Of a stretch of 64,000 nucleotides of DNA, positions 11,976 to 23,290 are shown one piece after another. Made by a program: the position numbers and the translations under genes. The notes under the pieces were generated by a model. The model made no database searches. It saw only the letters and a list, made by a program, of their open reading frames with translations, and was not told where the DNA came from. The first letter of the stretch is position 1. Every line of letters starts with the position of its first letter. This DNA is from Prorocentrum cordatum (Eukaryota > Sar > Dinophyceae > Prorocentrales > Prorocentraceae). The stretch lies in assembly GCA_963575745.1 (NCBI GenBank), contig CAUYUJ010009535.1, positions 183,567 to 247,566 of the forward strand, given 5' to 3'.

Positions 11976-13195
11976 CTAAGGATAAGGCCTCAGTCGTAGT
12001 TCCTCGTCTGTCGCAGGAATTGCGGCATCTGAATCCGCAGGTACCCCCGCCGAATCTTGATTCCTTTCGGCGGACATGCGGAAATTCTCAACAGATTTGA
12101 CATGTGCAGGTTGCCCCGCGATGGGCGTGCCTAACCAGCTTGCCAGATTGATCTCATCGCGGCCAGTGAATATCTCCTCGGAGAGATTCTCGGCGAAGTT
12201 CTCGAGAGACATACTGGCACTCCAATATTCGGCAGCCATGAAGCTAATAACTGCAACTGAGTTGTCGGTAAGGTCGGCCAATGGCGTCTCCCAGTCGACA
12301 TACTGTATGTCCGAGTCGGTGTGAGCCAAAAGTATCGACGGACCCCTGCCTCTCCCATCGCCCTGAAGGCATTCACGGCGAAATTGTTGCGTGTACGGCA
12401 GATGCCATTCCATTGTTTTGCCGTTCGCATCTTCCGGGTTGCCCCGACGTCCCTTACCCTTTCCTGAAGTGCGCCTACGATTCCTGCCTGCACCCAGGAA
12501 TCGTTCTTGATTTCGCGGCCCAGTAAGGGATGCCGCGAAAGCTAACATACCTCTGTCATGCAGTCGCCGTCGTTTGCCCTTACCCTTGCCTCGACCCTTG
12601 CCCTGCCTCTTAAAATGCCCGTCGGATAGAACGTCGTACCTTGCGAACTGGCTTCTTCATGCATCGTCTCCATCTACGCTGGTGCTTCTGATACCCTAGA
12701 AGCAACCGTAGATCCTGTTGCTCTTCCGTAAGATACGTGGGCATGTCGGAGTAGTCTATGGCGCTCGCTTCGTCGCATGATGGCGCGCGGGCGCCGGTTC
12801 CAAAAGCCAAAGTCGGACTCAGCGGGTTGCCCCGTTGAGCCTACAAGGGCAATGCCTTGTGCACGAGCCGCCGTTGCCAGCGGCCCCTGATATCTGGCCC
12901 AGGAGTCTTGCGACCACGCGGCCGAAACACCATTTTGAGCTAATAGCGTGTTGGTTTCCGTTGGTTGTGGATCGTCGTTCCAGACGTTCGTAGCAGGTGA
13001 CCCTGCGCTGGCTTCAGCATGGAAGGTTTCGGTGCGGTGACGGTGGCTGAAGATACCACCAGTATTGCCGGGAGTTCGCTGAGCGATGTGAGCATATGAC
13101 CACATGCGTTCAAGCAGAGAATCAGGTTGCTCCTGGTGCCTGGGCATGCGGTGGTTGAGTGGCTGTAGAAGTTGTTGTGCACGCGACGTCCCCAC
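11976..13195 (-). CDS. Unassigned coding-like blocks, frames broken
   Basis: Minus-strand frames at 12674-13195, 12610-12810 and 11976-12548 read like protein. Examples are DYSDMPTYLTEEQQDLRLLL (12.7 kb), DWETPLADLTDNSVAVISF and ENLSEEIFTGRDEINLASWL (12.1-12.3 kb). The first two overlap in different frames, so a frameshift or intron lies near 12810. I recognise no family. They lie in the same direction as, and upstream of, the Tpt1-like block. Confidence 0.35.
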
Positions 13196-13199
13196 CCTT

Positions 13200-14332
13200 A
13201 AGGCTCAGAACAGAACAGCCGCTAGACTTCGGATGTTGGGGATGTTGAAGCCTGCCGCTTCAGCCTCATAGCGGGCTATCTCGAAGCGTGCCAATGTCTG
13301 GTCGATCCGTTCGCCGCATGGAGTCAAAGATCGATGAGAACAGTACCCGAGATGAGTTGGCATTCCTTTTCTAACTTCTCAAACTTCGTGTTCACACCAT
13401 CAGTATGGCGGCCACCTATGTTGACGCCAAAATTGCTGATTGCTGGGGAAAACACACATGGCTATGATCCGTGTGAGGCCTTCCAGACCACGCTGCAACG
13501 CTGCAGCTTCTTGGGGGGGGTGTCGTAGTGCCTGTGGTCACGTTGATCCATGCATGTGCCTCTCGAACGAATTCGCTGAAAAGGTACCTGGCCGGCTGGG
13601 CCCCACTCGGGGCCGGTAATTTTTGCGTCGTCCCCGCCGCGCATGTGTCCCCCTGCGCGCCCGATAGCGACCCGTAGGATACCGAAGATAATAACACCAA
13701 TCCAATGGCCCCGTAGGTCGTGGTCGGATGTGGTTGGCTGAAGTTGGTGTTTTGTTGTAAGCCTGCGCGGGGGTGGAGGCGGCGCGATATCGCATCGCAT
13801 GTTGCCGCGCACCGTATCTTAGAAGTTTCGACTTGGAGTAGGTGGGTGGACTTGAGGAATGTAGTAGCGCAGGGATGTAGGACTCCAGTAAGAGGCCCTT
13901 GCGAGAGCAGAGGTAGGTAGCACTGCAAATGTCCTTGCGGCTGTGCGTAGTTATGTACATTCCTCCGCGCAAACCCACTGCAACCTCATGTTCCACCATG
14001 TCAGTAGTCCACCAGACGATGCCGTGGATGGTGGGGAGTAGAGCAAGAGCTGACCACCATAAGCCAGCTCCGCTACCAAATCCCACCAGCCCTTTGGGCG
14101 TGAGTGGTTTAGCGAGCTCTCTCTGTTCTCAACCCCCTAACCCCCTATCTTCCTCTTCGGGGAGGGGTTTACCCCTCCCCCTACCCCCTCCCGTGGACCT
14201 GGAGAGGGCGGGCCGAGTGTAATCAAGGGGGTATTTTTCGACTCCTGGGAGGGCCAAACAACGACGACCCTCGCAATGATTCTGGCCCCCAGGGGGGGGG
14301 GGGGGGGGAGTTCGGCGCCTCCACTCCTCTTC
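13200..14332. other. Unassigned stretch
   Basis: A minus-strand frame from 14086 begins with a hydrophobic segment (LWWSALALLPTIHGIVWW) that could be a signal anchor. It then turns Arg-rich without recognisable motifs. 14110-14320 is C- or G-rich with a small inverted repeat around 14150-14185 and a poly-G run at 14291-14308. Nothing firmer is visible. Confidence 0.3.
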
Positions 14333-14418
14333 GAAGCAGAAATCATTGATTTTACGCGGGTGTTGGCCCCGTTTTGAAGCAGAAATCATTGATTTTACGC
14401 GGGTGTTGGCCCCGTTTT
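14333..14418 (+). repeat. 43-bp tandem duplication
   Basis: Two identical copies of a 43-bp unit beginning GAAGCAGAAATCATTGATTT (14333 and 14376). A diverged third copy lies at about 14455-14500, and a related ATCATTGATGTTACGC segment occurs at about 15688. Confidence 0.95.
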
Positions 14419-14534
14419 GGACTTCTGCGGGGGCCGCGCTCATCGTCCCGCATAGCAAAATCATTGATTTTTCAACAAGTTTTGGGCTCATTTTGTCTTC
14501 TCAGGGGGCAGCTCTACTTTGCGCTTCTGAGGAG

Positions 14535-17470
14535 GTCGCAAGAGGCCCCAAGATGGCCCCAAGAGGCCCCCAGGAGGCTCCCAAGATGCCTCCAAGAGGC
14601 CCCCAAGGGGCCCCCAAGAGGCCCCGAGAGGCTCCCAAGAGGCCCCCAGGAGGCCCCCGAGAGGCCCCAAGAGGCCCCAAGAGGCCCCCGAGAGGCTCCC
14701 AAGAGGCCACCAAGAAGCCCCCAAGAGGCCCCAAGAGGCTCCAAGAGGTCCCCAAGACGCCCCACGAGGAGCCCGAACGACTCGCACCAGGACAAGGGGC
14801 CCCAACGACTCACACCACGAAGAGCCCGAACGACTCACACCACAAGGAGGGCCCCGACCAACTCACACCAGGACGAGGGGCCCGAACACCTCCCACCACG
14901 AGGAGCCCGAACGACTCACGCCACGACGCGGGCCCCCAACGACTCACACCACGGGAAGCCCGAACGAGTTACGCCAGGGGGAGGGGCCCGACCGACTCAC
15001 ACACAAGGATGGGGACTCATACCACGAGGAGCCCGAACGAGTCACACATAATGAGGGACCCGAAGGAGTCACACAAGGAAGGGCGAGGGGCCCCAACGAC
15101 TCACGCCACGAAGAGCCGGAACGACTCACATATCTGCAGCGCACACAGACGCGAACTCTCGCATTATCTCTGGAGGCCCTCCCGTGGCACTGCAAACCTG
15201 CACGTTTAGGAGAGGCCTTCTTCCTGCTTTGTTTTCTCTTTTCCCTTCTTTGATGGGCAAGGGCGGGGGCACTTCAGCCAGCGCGTTGCGCGACGCACGA
15301 CGCGCCTACTGCGCACGAGCGCGCTAGAGGAACATCGGAGGTTCGTCTTCCAGGCCTGGCGAGGGCCCGATCGACCTCCCCATAAAAAGTCGCGAAACCT
15401 CTCACCCCCTTGGCAGCGAGGGACAGGGTGCCCTAATTTCGCAAAGGGGGCGAGATCGTGCAAATACAAGCTCGACAGTGGCGCGTGTCTGCGGCAGTCC
15501 GCGGTGGCAACCGTACCTGCATGTCCTCGAGCGCTCGCCGCCGCAACGCTGCTGCCACGAGAGCGGGGCCAATGGGGCAAGGAGTGAAACATGCATCACA
15601 ACAACAAGTGGCCGATATAATCTACTCTATGTTTCGGCACCATTTCGGCGTTCGGAGGGACAGCGCTCCTCTTCCTTCACAGCACAATCATTGATGTTAC
15701 GCAGGTTTTGGGTTATTCTGTCCTTCTCAGGTGCCAGCGCTCATTCGCGCTTCAGAGGGATCGCACGAGCTCCAAGCTGGCTCCAAGGACTCCCAGGAGG
15801 CTCCCAAGAGGCCTCCAACACGCCCCCAAGGGGCTCCCAATAGAACCCACGAGGCCCCCAAGAGACCCCCCAAGAGGCCCCAGAGAAGCGCTCATTTCTG
15901 CTTCTAAGGACGTCGTAAGAGGCCCCAAGATGGCCCACGCACCAGGAGGGGCCCGAGCGACGCACACCAGGACGAGCGGCCCGAACGACTCACACCACGA
16001 GGAGCCCGAACGACTCACACGCAAGGAGGCGCCCGCACGACTCACACCAGGACGAGGGGCCCGAACGACTCACACCATGAAGAGCCCGAACGACTCACGC
16101 ACATGGAGGGGCCCGAACGACGCACACCAAGACGAGGGGCCCGAACGACTCACACCACGAGGAGCCCGAAAGACTCACACACAATGAGGGGCCCGAGGCA
16201 CTCACACAAGGAAGGACGAGGCCCCCAAGAGGCCCCCCAAGAGGCCCCAAGAGACCCCCAAAAGGTTCCCAAAAGGCCCCCAGAAAAGCCCCCAAGAAGC
16301 CCCAAGACGCGTCAAGAGGCCCCCAAGGAGGCCCCCACGAGACGTCCAAGAGGCCCCCAAGAGGCCCCGAGAGCCTCCAAGGGGCTTCCAAGAGGCCCCA
16401 CGAGGAGACCTAACGACTCACCCCAGGACGAGGGGCCCCAACGACTCACACAACGAGGAGCCCAAACGACTCACACACAAGGAGGCGCCCCAACGACCCA
16501 CACCAGGACGAGGAGCCCGAACACCTCCCACCACGAGGAGCCCGAACGACTCACACACATGGAGGGGCCCGGACGACACACGCCAGGACGACGGGCCCGA
16601 ATGACTCACACCACGAGGAGCCCGAACGACTCACTCACGAGGAGGAGCCCGAACGACGCACCGAGGACGAGGGGCCCGAACGACTCGCACCACGAGAGCC
16701 CCCAACGACGCATGCACAACGAGGGGCCCGAGGCACTCACACAAGGAAGGACGATGCCCCCAATAGGCCCCCAAGAGGCCCGAAGAGGCCCCCAAGAGGC
16801 CCCTCGAGGAGGCCGAACGACTCACCCCAGGACGAGGTGCCTGAACGACTCGCACCACGAGGAGCCCGAACGACTCACACAGAAGGAGGGGCCCGAGCGA
16901 CGCACGCGCAAGGAGGCGCCCGAACTACTCACACCAGGGCGAGGGGCCCGAACGACTCACACCACCAGGAGCCCGAACGACTCACGCACAAGGAGGGGCC
17001 CGAACGACGCACACCAGGACGAGGGTCCCGACGGACTCACACCACGTGGAGCCCGAACGACTCACACACAATGAGGGGCCCGAGACACTCGGACAAGGAA
17101 GGACGAGTCCCCCAACAGGCCCCCAAGAGGCCCCAAGAGACCCCCAAAAGGTTCCCAAAAGGCCCCCAAGAAGCCCCAAGACGCCTCAAGAGGCCCCCAA
17201 GAGGCCCCCATGAGACCCCCAAAAGGCCCCCAAGAGGCCCCGAGAGCCTCCAAGAAGCCCCCAAGAGGCCCCACGAGGAGACCGAACGACTCACCCCAGG
17301 ACGAGGGCCCCAACGACTCACACCACGAGGAGCCCGAACGACTCACACACAAGGAGGGGCCCGAGCGACTCATACCAGGACGAGGTGCCTGAACGACTCA
17401 CACCGCGAAGTGCCCGAACGACTCGCACCAGGACGAAGACCCTGAACCACTCACACCAGAACAAAGGCAA
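14535..17470. repeat. Compound satellite: CCAAGAGG tracts alternating with a 25/27/28-bp minisatellite
   Basis: Two repeat types alternate. Type 1 is a degenerate CCCCAAGAGGCC tract (about 14535-14770, 15775-15940, 16210-16410, 16755-16815, 17100-17280). Type 2 is a minisatellite with unit CCCGAACGACTCACAC plus a variable tail (about 14770-15130, 15945-16210, 16410-16745, 16815-17100, 17280-17470). Type-2 units come in lengths of 25, 27 and 28 bp in a recurring order, giving a higher-order period near 80 bp. Long plus-strand frames translate to Asn-Asp-Ser-His/Thr-Arg-Arg repeats and are by-products. The stretch 15130-15690 inside it shows no gene. Confidence 0.92.
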
Positions 17471-17847
17471 TCACTACCATAGCCGGCATCGGAGGAGCCA
17501 CCGAAGCCAAGGTAACAGGAACCGGCTAAGGAACCACAACCCCAGAAGGGCGAGATTCCAGGGGCACGACTGAAACGAAACACACGAAGCAGAGGCGGAG
17601 GAGGAGGACTGTGAAGAGGACACACATGTTTTGGCATCGAGCGCTGCATCGCAAGGTACTGCCACCAATCCACCAACATTGAGTCTAGTCACCAGCACCA
17701 TCACCTGCCAGGATGCCAAACACCCGCACGCAGAACAGTAACCACTGATCATGGTAACCAGTACGAGAAAGCTCAAGTACGGTCTCTGCCATGAGGCCAT
17801 TGAAAATCCCCCAGCGAGATGTTTACTACATTAGCACTCACCTGACG

Positions 17848-18430
17848 CGCCACGGAAGCAGAGCAGCGGCACATCCACCATTGGATACATACCGGTGCTC
17901 CAGCCATACATGCAAAAAGGACGGGCTCCATTGAGACAACATCCACTGTTCAGTCTCACTGTCCCCAGAGATATTCTCTTATAGCAGCGTGACATCCATA
18001 GCGGTAAGCATGGGCCTCACCAGCACTGGAGGACAGACTATAAACTAATCGTACTCTTCGCACCAATGAACCAACACTGAATACAATAACCAGCCCTTTC
18101 ACCAGAACAGGATAACAAACACCATCACAGAGTGCAGTATCCAGCGCCCGAGAACCACAGTGCGAGCTTCAGCCGACTACAATGCAAGTGCCACCAGCAG
18201 GCTGTTTCCTATAGTAGAGCCTACGTGAAGCGTACGGGGTTCAGCTGAGTGCAGTACACGTTCCACCAGCAAGCTGTTTCCTATAGCACAAGCCACCTGA
18301 GGCGCCACGGAAAATGTGTAGCGGCACATCCACCATTGGATAGATGCCGAAGCCGTAGCCATGTATACAGGAACCCCCGAGTCCATTGAGGCAACATCCG
18401 TTTTCAGTCTCCCTATGCCAAGGGATAGTG
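17848..18430. repeat. Duplicated about 140-bp segment and a 71-bp tandem pair
   Basis: 17848-17990 and 18290-18430 share a core with GCGGCACATCCACCATTGGA and CATTGAG/ACAACATCC at roughly 75% identity. Between them CCACCAGCAGGCTGTTTCCT (about 18191) and its near copy (about 18262) are a tandem pair. The flanks 17470-17848 and 18430-18553 show no gene. No long open frame crosses both copies in the same phase, so I treat this as non-coding duplication. Confidence 0.65.
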
Positions 18431-18553
18431 TCGCCAGTAACACGTCTGGGCTCCTAATAATGTTTCATAATATTCGGGCCCCACGCGCGCTCGTCAAAAA
18501 CATCTTTGCAAGCGGCGCACCCGTGGCTCTGCGGGATCAGGCTCCTCTTCCAG

Positions 18554-19552
18554 TCATCGCGCTCCACACACCGCTTGTATATTGAATGATCTGGCGGGCT
18601 TCTCCTTGGAGCGTTGCCATCGGCCATTCCTTGGGAAGCCTCGGCCGCCCGCGCAGCCGATCTCGCGCGCGCAGTCCATGCATCTCGTCCACCTCCCTTG
18701 CGACGCGTACTTCTCGTAGAAGTCGGCGCCTGCTTTCATGCCGAAGTCGCGAGCGTCGAGCATGTACTCCTGCTTCCCTTTGAGGTAGCAGCAGGCGCAC
18801 AGGTGCTGCCTCGCCATGGGGTCCATCTTCTCAGCTTCAGCGGCCTCGTCATCAAGCGTGCTCCATTCATGGATCGCCTCGTCTGCTGTGATCTGGCCAG
18901 ACAGCGTCCGCATCAGTCGCTCGGGCCCCACTGGGTTGCCGAGGCCGAACAGACAGGTCGAGAACGGCTGCATGACGCAGATGTTTGGCAATCGCTTCAC
19001 TCTGGACAAGCATGCGTAGGCAGCAATCTGAGCTGTCATGGACGCCCTGCTGGACCAATGCTGCAGGTCCGCGAATGCCGCTTCCAACGTCGCCCCCTGG
19101 ATCATGTGAGCGGTGGGCGCGAAGTCGGGGAGAATCCAGAAGCCCGCGCGTCGAGCTTCGATGCCCGTGTGTTTGTTGACTTTCCATGTCCTGGATCTTC
19201 GCTTCAACGGGTATACGCTCGTCGCCAGCTTGCCTATGCTCCACTGTGCTTCTGGGAAATGGATATAGATAACCAAGGGCAACAGATCCAATATGAACTC
19301 GCCCCCAATCTCCTGGGGACTGCAATCAGGCGCCAGAGCCCATCCGTAAATCACTCCCTTTCGGTGTCTGTACAGTTGTCTGCTACGATTGACGTTGTGC
19401 GTCAACCGAATGGGCATGCCTTTGGCCAATGGGTAGATGCTCGGAATGTTGCCCGTCTCCTGGTCGTGCCTTTTCAGCCAGGAGAACAACTTCTCGTCCA
19501 ATTTCTCCTTCGGCAGATCGCGATGTCCTGGATGCAGCGGCACATCTCGAGC
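18554..19552 (-). CDS. PIF1-like (SF1B) DNA helicase, C-terminal part
   Basis: PIF1-family helicases unwind DNA 5' to 3' using ATP. The open minus-strand frame from about 19552 reads DVPLHPGHRDL...SWLKRHDQETG, then GMPIRLTHNVNRSRQLYRHR (the helicase segment before motif V), LPDFAPTAHMIQGATL (motif V type, H...QG.TL) and AAYACLSRVKRLPNICVMQP (motif VI with the Arg finger, codon near 19001-19003). A tail follows with Cys clusters (CACC near 18795; CMDC and a third Cys near 18655-18680). Motifs I-III (Walker A and B) are absent. Upstream the frame runs directly into the CCAAGAGG satellite, which looks like an intron or an insertion rather than protein. It may be an intact terminal exon or a truncated copy. 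Confidence 0.75.
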   Translation of the reverse strand, partial: ARDVPLHPGHRDLPKEKLDEKLFSWLKRHDQETGNIPSIYPLAKGMPIRLTHNVNRSRQLYRHRKGVIYGWALAPDCSPQEIGGEFILDLLPLVIYIHFPEAQWSIGKLATSVYPLKRRSRTWKVNKHTGIEARRAGFWILPDFAPTAHMIQGATLEAAFADLQHWSSRASMTAQIAAYACLSRVKRLPNICVMQPFSTCLFGLGNPVGPERLMRTLSGQITADEAIHEWSTLDDEAAEAEKMDPMARQHLCACCYLKGKQEYMLDARDFGMKAGADFYEKYASQGRWTRCMDCAREIGCAGGRGFPRNGRWQRSKEKPARSFNIQAVCGAR

Positions 19553-19559
19553 GTAGCAC

Positions 19560-19890
19560 CACGAGAGCCCCACAGAGGCCCCCAAGCGGCCCCAAGAGGC
19601 CCCCAAGAGGCCCCCAAGAGGCCCCCAAGAGGCCCCAAAAGGCCCCAAGAGGCCCCCAAGAGGCCCCCAAGAGGCCCCCAAGAGGCCCCCAAGAGGCCCC
19701 AAGAGGCCCCAAGAGGCCCCCAAGAGGCCCCACGAGGAGCCCGAACGAGGACGAGGGGCCCGAACGACTCACACCACGAAGAGCCCGAACGACTCACACC
19801 ACAAGGAGGGGCCCGAACGACTCACACCAGGACGAGGCGCCCGAACGACCCACACCACGAGGAGCCCGAACGACTCACACACGAGGAGCG
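19560..19890. repeat. Last block of the compound satellite
   Basis: A very regular CCCCAAGAGGCC tract (about 19560-19735) is followed by the CCCGAACGACTCACAC minisatellite (19735-19890). It abuts the helicase exon, and its reading-through frame falsely extends that exon. Confidence 0.93.
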
Positions 19891-20052
19891 CTTTCTCTCC
19901 CTCTTCCTCCGCCTCGTCCTTCTCCCGCTCCCCCCACAAGGAGGATGTACAAGGAGGCGGAAGGAAGGAGGAACAAGGGAGATATGCGGGGCCAAGCGGA
20001 CACACGCCTGAAAAACACGACTGTCGGCATGCTTCGCAAGAGTTGATGCTGT

Positions 20053-20350
20053 GAGATGGGCTGGTGGGGATACGCGAAGCGTAAAGAATTTTAAAGGGGC
20101 CGGTAGGCCCGTCCAGAAGCTTCGCATTAGGCGAAGCACAGCTCCAGCTCTGTTGTACAATAGTGACGATGGTCCAAGTAGTAAGAGGTCGTCGAGGGAA
20201 CGACGGGCCATCACAAGCGAAGGATGTTTTCGGTCTCGCTGGCGAATCGTATACCTCGCACTGGGGTGTAGTCAGATATCGGCGGCCGGCCGCTTGAGCA
20301 CAAACGGCCGCGGACAAACGCTCGTTACCTCTCGCCCTTGTCCCAGCACA
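20053..20350 (-). repeat. Dispersed about 245-bp repeat, copy 2, with conserved flank
   Basis: 20095-20350 is the second copy of the 6188-6435 repeat. On its left 20053-20083 carries GGGCTGGTGGGGATACGCGA, which recurs at 57489-57520 without the 245-bp body. Read on the minus strand the element ends in a GGGCC/GGCCC hairpin followed by CTTTAAAATTCTTTACGC. That resembles the 3' tail of a retroposon more than a coding gene. Confidence 0.75.
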
Positions 20351-20856
20351 CTTTAGAGTGCATTCCCCCAGAAAACGGCTGCGTCTCCTCGAACGGTCTG
20401 GAAAACAGACACGAGTTTTTCCGCCTGGGTTGGGTTCCCTCCTCGTTCCTCACATTCGTCATTCCAACACGTTTTGAATTCGCCCCTCGTCATCTTTCCG
20501 TCCACACACCCCGTCCTCACAACCCCGCTGGTTCCTCATACCTCCTCCCCCCCCTCCCAAGGAGCCTCTGGCCCGCCCGTCGTCCTCACCACCCCGCCTC
20601 CCCGTCCATCGCCCCCAGAAAATGGAAAACAAAAACTGGACGTCGCGATGTTTCGTGGCGCCAAAAATCTGCGGGGGCACGCTACCATGGATTACGGACC
20701 ATTGGATGTGGCTCAGGGCCGCCAGATCCGCGAAGCATGAAGACAGCGCCGCCAGTCTTGGAAACCGAGCGAGCCGATGTCGCATGGGAACGGGGCCCGC
20801 CGCAATCCACGCGCATTCATCCACGTTTGCGCTCGGGCATCGCTTTTGACTACCTA

Positions 20857-21006
20857 CCAGACCACCCCAACCCAAACCGAAGACCCGAATTTCGGGTTGG
20901 GGGGGGTATGGGCTCCATGTGTATTTTTGTCGATGTGCCCGGACCCCCCCCCCCACTGGAAATGGAGGGGAAATTGAGGCCTTCGGGTTGGGTTGGGGTG
21001 GTTTGG
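20857..21006. repeat. Foldback sequence with about 36-bp inverted arms
   Basis: The left arm (20857-20892, CCAGACCACCCCAACCCAAA...) and right arm (20971-21006, ...GGTTGGGGTGGTTTGG) are imperfect reverse complements around a 78-bp centre. The overall size, about 150 bp, would fit a miniature inverted-repeat element. Confidence 0.7.
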
Positions 21007-21009
21007 TGG

Positions 21010-22440
21010 GTGGTGATCTTTTGGGGCAGGCGGTCATCGGGGGGGCGGGGGCACGGTGCACTTTTCGGGCCCCAGAAGCTCCCTTTGGGGGGCCCTAAAA
21101 GGCCCCTTTTCTCCAGCCCTCGCTGCACCCTCCGGGCTCTGGCCACCCTCCCTCCCGCCCAGAGAGCCTTCGCCTCGTCCCTCGTCTTCACCACCCAGCC
21201 GCTCTGCGCCATCGCGGGGATGATCTTCCCGCAATCCTCGCCACCACGACGCCCCTCGATTCGGCGACCCCAAACACCGCGGGCAATACACTCTCGGCAG
21301 GGGGCAGGAGGACGATGTCGAGACGTAGAAGGAAGAAAAAGTAAGGGAGGCAGAGAAAAAGACCAGAGTGAGGGAGGAAGAAGAAAGGGAGGGCGGAAGA
21401 AATAACAAGGGAGGAGGGAAACAAGGGGAAGAAGGAGAGAAGAGGATGAGTAACCGCATCAAGCCTTTAAACCCCCCCCCCCACCCCCCACCCCTCATCC
21501 GGTGAAGGTATCACGCATCCGGCACCCTGGAAGCGTTACCTCGGCACCGGAGGAGCCCGCAGAGAGCGTTCGGGGCCAAGCTAAGCCTTGCAGAGCCCTG
21601 CTAGCTCCCGCTAAGCCCTTGCTGGTCCGTGAAATGTTCTACGAAATGCACAGCAGATCCAAAGGCATCCCCAAAGATTTCTTCTTGCGCGTCGCGCGGC
21701 GCGCCACGGAATTTTGTTGTTTGATTTGTGCGAGGTGCTAAAGATATCGCTCTGCGAAAAAAACGACCCCATGAAAATATTAAATCCTGGTGCGGTGCTA
21801 ATCAGAAACCCGGGGGGGTTCTTAAAGGCTTGCCGGGGTTATGATATATGTTTGTGTATGTGTAAACATATACACATTCAAAGCATCGGGCGCGCTCAGT
21901 TTCAGCGCGCAGGCGGGGGGATCGCTGCAGAGCGTAAACAACATTACCATGCACACGCGCGTGCCATAGTTGCACCTATCTTGAGGCCGTCTCGGAGCCA
22001 TCTTGAAAGCTATTTGGGGCCCCACTCGACCGTCTTGGGCCTCTCTGGGGTTCCTCGAGGGTCGTTTCTGGACAATCCTATGCCTCAGAAGCCTTCGGGA
22101 AGCAACACGAGAAAACTATAGCAATACATGTGTGTTCTCCGGTTGTTGAAAGAGTTCTGTAAGCCTTTTCTTGGGGCCGTCGTGGGGCCATCTGGAGCTA
22201 CCTGGGGCCGTCTGGAGGCCAATTGAAGCCCCCGGGGGCCGTCTTGTGTACATCTTGGGAGGTCCCTGGGGCCTGGGTCCACACATGGAGGTAGAAGCAA
22301 CTGGCTTTCGCCCCCGAGCGGCGCACGCCGTTATACACGTAGCACACCGCATCTGCGGATAAGGGTGAGGGGGCGGTGGGGACGTGGGTAGTTTGCGAGT
22401 CTCTGGAGAAGCCCGCCGCAGGCGCCTAAATTTCACAAAT
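21010..22440. other. Non-genic stretch
   Basis: It contains purine-rich sequence (21325-21450), poly-C (21472-21482) and a degenerate forward CCTCTTGG-type tract at about 21975-22260 (GGGGCCGTCTTGG words). AT-rich spacers lie at about 21730-21890. No coding signal I would defend. Confidence 0.5.
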
Positions 22441-22616
22441 TATACAACGAGCCAACCGCAAGCGCCGATTTGTTCGTTAAACCAATGTGGGTGTAGCAGA
22501 AGCCGAAAACTACCAAAAACCTCCCGTCGTGATTGTCTTACAACGCGAGCATGTCTGGAGAGGTTCGACGCCTGTGAAGGGAATAGCCAGGAGATAGAGA
22601 AATAGAGAGCGAGGGA

Positions 22617-22653
22617 GAGAAGGAGAGAGAGAGAGAGAGAGAAAAAAAAAAGG
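22617..22653. repeat. (GA)n and poly-A tract
   Basis: A short GAGAGA run passes into poly-A and then GGGGTGG. Confidence 0.85.
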
Positions 22654-22743
22654 GGTGGCGCCCATCGAAGAGTACTTTTATATTCCCACGCGGGGAATGC
22701 CTGACCACGTCTGGGCACAGCGACACGACATCCCCCCCCGCCA

Positions 22744-23290
22744 TCAGCCCCAGGTATCGTCGGGTTCGGGTTCTTGCCCGTCTCGACGCGCTTGGGCTGC
22801 CGCGCGGGCCCGAATGGCCCTTCTCCTGAGCTCTTCTGCTTCCGCACGAGACCCCAAACCGAAACGCAGGAGAAATGCGCCGATCCCCGAACGACGGGGA
22901 ACGGGTCGAACAGTCGAGCATGGGGGCAGCCTTCCAATACGACCCGCACCGCCCACAATAACCGCGCCAAAGTGCGCTGACCAACGCTCTTGGGTGGCCG
23001 AAGAAGCGACGCGGGGCTCGTCCAAAGAGATCCGATCATCGGAATAATCCAGAAGCCGCGCTGACGCTTGCGGGCCGTGTAAACCGAACCACTCTTGATG
23101 TCTCGGGGACCCATGCAAGGTTTACAAAAGGCCCCCCTCCGCGAAATCTCACCGAGCACATGCACTGAAGCCATGTAAGCCGCGTAATCCTTTCCGTCCC
23201 TGGCAATGTCCGTGTCCAAACCCCCAAACGCGACATGGTCCAGGAACTCCTCTCAGGAGACTTGCGAGGGGCCGTACTGGGCCCCGGCAC
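22744..23290 (-). pseudogene. Coding-like relic, possibly retroelement
   Basis: Overlapping minus-strand frames read like protein: ARDGKDYAAYMASVHVLGEI and GFWIIPMIGSLWTSPASLL in one, HGPQASARLLDYSDDRISLD and ERWSAHFGAV in another. The phase must change near 23060. The WSAHFGAV stretch resembles the linker before the RT of some dinoflagellate LINEs, but I see no catalytic motif. Treat it as an unassigned relic. Confidence 0.3.

Noticed and set aside
14346-17445. Long plus-strand frames with Asn-Asp-Ser-His and Thr-Arg-Arg repeats
   Set aside because: They follow the minisatellite exactly, are open in several phases and have no non-repeat domain. They are composition artefacts.
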